NCBI GenBank assembly: GCA_045577595.1
Contig: JAZNIR010000165.1
Location: 1-8,827 of the forward strand
Source of the DNA: Scatosoma sp045577595
GTDB lineage: Bacteria > Bacillota > Clostridia > Christensenellales > Borkfalkiaceae
Reading direction: 5' to 3'
DNA: 8,827 nt
Shown here: one piece after another, positions 6,664 to 8,827 of the stretch
Position numbering within the stretch: the first letter of the stretch is position 1
Layout of the letters: every line of letters starts with the position of its first letter
Position numbers and translations under genes: made by a program
The notes under the pieces: model-generated
What the model saw: only the letters and a program-made list of their open reading frames with translations
Told to the model about the DNA's origin: nothing
Databases searched by the model: none

Positions 6664-7587
6664 TTAAATTTCCGTAATATGTAAATTAGAAATTACTTCG
6701 TCGAATTTATCTTTGGTAAAGGACACCGTCCCAACCGTCATTATCGTCGCCGTACCCGCCGCAACGCCTGCGCGTAAAATTTCCGAAAGCGGTGCGTCTT
6801 CCAACATTCGCATCGCCGCGCCCGCCACCATTCCGTCGCCTGCGCCTACGGTGGAATTGACCGCTACGTTGATACTCTTACAATAATAATTACGCGTGCC
6901 GTCCGTAATCACCGCGCCTTGTTTTCCAAGCGAGAGAAGCACCCGCTTCGCGCCACCGTCCAACAGTTCGTAACAGCCCGTCAGCATATCGTTTTTATCG
7001 GTAAACCGTCTGCCGAGCGTATTTTCCAATTCGTCCAAATTCGGCTTTACCAAATCGACGCCTTCTTTCACCGCCGAAAACAAACGGTGCCCGTGCGTAT
7101 CGACGATTTTCATTGCTTTTTTATCCACCGCTTGCACCAGCTGTCCGTAATAACTATCGTCCACGCCACGCGGTAAACCGCCTGAAAGAACGGTAATTTT
7201 ACTTTTCGCGGAAAGCATACGCACCATAGAAAGCACTTCTTGCGTCTTTTCTTTCGCCACTTCTTCGCCCACGTCGTTTACTTCGGTGAGCATTGCGCGA
7301 CTGTCGATAAATTTATAATTTTCCCGCACTCTACCCTTATTCCAAACGAACGTGTACGGAACGCCTTCTTTATTTAAAGCGTTTTCGAACATATATCCGT
7401 TTTCATTGTACATCAATCCCGTCGCATACGATTCGCCGCCCAGCCGACGAACGCCGATGGCTACGTTGAGCGCTTTGCCTGCGTAGGTGATGGTTTTTGC
7501 CTTGACGACGTTCGTTTTCCCGACGTTAAACGAATCGAGTTCAATCGTAACGTCCGTGCAAGGACTCATACAAACACTTAATATCAT
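6664..7587 (-). CDS. fruK: PfkB-family hexose-phosphate kinase, probably 1-phosphofructokinase
   Basis: A 307-residue ribokinase/PfkB-fold kinase that probably phosphorylates fructose 1-phosphate to fructose 1,6-bisphosphate with ATP. Tagatose 6-phosphate is an alternative substrate in this subfamily. Visible motifs: D12 in SPCTDVTIELD near the N-terminus, AGKALNVA (36-43) where many relatives have GGKG-x-NVA, LSGGLPRGV (134-142), KPNLDELE (181-188), and the ATP/anion-hole motif VGAGDG (247-252) with catalytic base D251. The ATG follows an AAGGGG ribosome site six bases upstream. It has its own promoter and terminator. No fructose PTS gene is beside it, so the usual fructose-operon context is missing in this window. 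The neighbour pfkA places it in a glycolytic setting. The kinase family is certain; exact substrate is inferred. Confidence 0.85.
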   Translation of the reverse strand: MILSVCMSPCTDVTIELDSFNVGKTNVVKAKTITYAGKALNVAIGVRRLGGESYATGLMYNENGYMFENALNKEGVPYTFVWNKGRVRENYKFIDSRAMLTEVNDVGEEVAKEKTQEVLSMVRMLSAKSKITVLSGGLPRGVDDSYYGQLVQAVDKKAMKIVDTHGHRLFSAVKEGVDLVKPNLDELENTLGRRFTDKNDMLTGCYELLDGGAKRVLLSLGKQGAVITDGTRNYYCKSINVAVNSTVGAGDGMVAGAAMRMLEDAPLSEILRAGVAAGTATIMTVGTVSFTKDKFDEVISNLHITEI

Positions 7588-7621
7588 TTCTACCCCTTAT
7601 TTTGCCCCAATCGTGATAAAT

Positions 7622-7638
7622 CGGAGCAAAGCGCCCCG
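7622..7638 (-). promoter_or_regulatory. Short GC-rich hairpin in the fruK leader
   Basis: Within the roughly 75-base untranslated leader of fruK, CGGGGC and GCTCCG can form a 6-bp stem (one G-U pair) with a 5-base loop. There is no T-run after it. It may be an operator, a leader-stabilising element, or chance; it stands out because the surrounding leader is AT-rich. Confidence 0.3.
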
Positions 7639-7668
7639 AATTCCACTTTTATTTGGCATCTTATTTAT

Positions 7669-7697
7669 ATTATACTATATAAAATGAAAAATTTCAA
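7669..7697 (-). promoter_or_regulatory. Consensus sigma-A promoter of fruK
   Basis: On the minus strand TTGAAA (7697 to 7692), 17-base spacer, TATAAT (7674 to 7669). The architecture is identical to the promoter at 6311-6339. Predicted start is near 7662, about 75 bases before the ATG. Confidence 0.75.
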
Positions 7698-7722
7698 TAA
7701 CAATTGGAATATTTTTCTTTCA

Positions 7723-7758
7723 TTTTTCGAAACGAACAAGCTTTTTTTATTCGAAAAA
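7723..7758. repeat. Inverted repeat upstream of the fruK promoter
   Basis: TTTTTCGAA (7723-7731) and TTCGAAAAA (7750-7758) are perfect 9-base inverted copies 18 bases apart, about 25 bases upstream of the fruK -35. This could be a regulator-binding site, or a consequence of AT-rich sequence around a TTCGAA palindrome. Confidence 0.35.
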
Positions 7759-7780
7759 CCGATTTTATTTATTTATAAAC

Positions 7781-7819
7781 AAAAACCACCGACTTCAAAC
7801 TGAATCGTCAGTGGTTTTT
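7781..7819 (-). terminator. Intrinsic terminator of pfkA
   Basis: AAAAACCAC (7781-7789) pairs with GTGGTTTTT (7811-7819). After one mismatch GAC/GTC continue the stem, and TTCA/TGAA can close it above a two-base bulge. On the minus strand the hairpin ends in GGTTTTTGTTT. It lies about ten bases after the pfkA stop codon and ends that transcript before the fruK promoter. Confidence 0.85.
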
Positions 7820-7829
7820 CTTTCGTAGT

Positions 7830-8784
7830 TTACATAGAAATCATTTGCAACGTTTCATACAAATCGTAATTAAATTTCTTCTTCATAGAAACGGCTTCGA
7901 TAATATCCATATCAATTATTTTGTTGTCGCGAATACCAACCGCACGGTTCATTTTACCGTCTTTCAATAAACGCACCGCTTTGTTGCCAAATTGCGCAGC
8001 AAGCATTCTATCCGCCATCGTCGGCGAACCGCCACGTTGTACGTGCCCAATACAAGTAGGACGAACGTCCAGCGTTGATTTTGCTTGTAATTGTTTTGCA
8101 AATTCGTCCGCGCTCATTGCCCCTTCCGCTACGACGACGATATTCGAATGTTTGCCGTTTTCTCTCGAACGGTTGATACGGTGTACGATATCTTCCACGT
8201 CGAAAGCGATTTCAGGAACGACGATAATTTCCGCGCCCGAAGCAATACCGCTGTACAATGCGATATCCCCACAACGTCTGCCCATAACTTCTACGACGGA
8301 AACGCGTTCGTGCGACGTCATCGTATCGCGAAGTTTATTGATAATATCCAAACAAGTGTTTACCGCCGTATCGAAACCGAGCGTATAATCGGTGTACGCA
8401 AGGTCGTTGTCAATCGTTGCGGGAATACCAATCGTCGGTATGCCGTAATTATCGGTAAGCACTTTCGCGCCACGAAACGAGCCGTCCCCGCCAATCACGA
8501 CAAGCCCTTCAATGCCGTGTTTTTTAATCGTAGCCACCGCTTTTTCTTGCCCTTCTTTCGTAAGCATTTCCAAACATCTTGCCGAACGGAGTTTCGTACC
8601 GCCAAGTTGCACGATATTCGATACGCTACGCATTTCCATAGGAATCAACTTATCTTCAATCAGCCCCGCGTAACCGCGTTCCACGCCAAAAACTTCCATT
8701 CCGTAATACAGCGCCGAACGAACCACCGCGCGGATTGCCGCGTTCATACCAGGCGCGTCGCCACCACTCGTCAATAATGCTATA
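7830..8784 (-). CDS. pfkA: ATP-dependent 6-phosphofructokinase (5' end missing)
   Basis: PfkA commits fructose 6-phosphate to glycolysis as fructose 1,6-bisphosphate. Visible from the truncated N-terminus: IALLTSGGDAPGMNAAIRAV, with the nucleotide loop; GGDGSFRGA, whose Gly after GGD indicates ATP rather than pyrophosphate use; PATIDNDL with the catalytic Asp; VEVMGRRCGD; and the effector/substrate segment GHVQRGGSP. The usual bacterial form has Gly in PGTIDND; here it is Ala, not the Lys of pyrophosphate-dependent enzymes. About 317 genuine residues are present and, by alignment with E. coli PfkA, only about four codons are missing. A TTG at 8798 would extend the frame to 322 residues, but its first five codons come from adapter sequence and it lacks a ribosome site. 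Stop at 7830-7832 is followed by a strong terminator. Confidence 0.93.
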
Positions 8785-8827
8785 AAGTCGGAGGCCAAGC
8801 GGGCTTAGGAAGACAAAGTCATAAATC
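8785..8827 (+). other. Sequencing adapter remnant (MGI/BGI DNBSEQ) at the contig end
   Basis: From 8785 the sequence reads AAGTCGGAGGCCAAGCGG, then G at 8803 where the adapter has T, then CTTAGGAAGACAA to 8816. From memory this is the MGI/BGI forward adapter, with 31 of 32 bases matching. The next ten bases, AGTCATAAAT, fit the length of the sample index that follows this adapter. The final C is the first base of the adapter segment that follows the index. The stretch interrupts pfkA exactly where its natural start should be. It should be trimmed and not treated as genomic. Confidence 0.92.

Noticed and set aside
8785..8816. tRNA-like or structured RNA at the right end.
   Set aside because: The GC-rich, gene-unlike look is explained by the sequencing adapter match; no cloverleaf can be drawn.

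Overview
The window looks like a metagenome-assembled contig from a fermentative, strictly anaerobic bacterium, most likely an uncultured member of the Clostridia (Bacillota). The reasons are a class II fumarase and an ATP-type 6-phosphofructokinase of Firmicutes character, clear AAGGAG-type ribosome binding sites, consensus sigma-A promoters (TTGAAA-17-TATAAT), short AT-rich gaps, and a complete-looking HdrBCA set of the kind carried by anaerobes. No ribosomal RNA, tRNA, transposase or CRISPR array is visible. Every gene supported here lies on the minus strand, so transcription runs from right to left.

Right part (about 6620-8784): pfkA (6-phosphofructokinase, missing its first few codons) ends in a strong hairpin terminator. 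It is followed by a pfkB-family 1-phosphofructokinase gene (fruK-like) with its own promoter and terminator. The last 43 bases (8785-8827) are not genomic: they match the MGI/BGI (DNBSEQ) sequencing adapter, followed by what looks like a 10-base index. The apparent TTG start of pfkA lies inside this adapter and is an artefact.

Middle part (about 5480-6620): a 250-base gene-free stretch contains a strong stem-loop and a textbook terminator and may encode a small RNA. After it comes a well-formed promoter driving a two-gene unit: a 64-residue cysteine-containing protein of unknown function and a six-helix DUF308/HdeD-like membrane protein, closed by a terminator.

Left part (1-5406): one promoter precedes five closely packed genes: an LDH/MDH-family dehydrogenase, class II fumarase (fumC), hdrB, hdrC and hdrA (cut by the left edge). 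Gaps are 18, 34, -4 and 29 bases with no terminator between them, so this is almost certainly an operon. The dehydrogenase has the overall sequence of a lactate dehydrogenase but carries Arg at the substrate-discriminating position, as malate dehydrogenases do. With fumarase beside it, an oxaloacetate-malate-fumarate route is plausible. The HdrBCA module would supply low-potential or thiol/disulfide-linked electron transfer by flavin-based electron bifurcation. Coupling of these steps in one operon is the most interesting biological feature of the window; the functional link is an inference.
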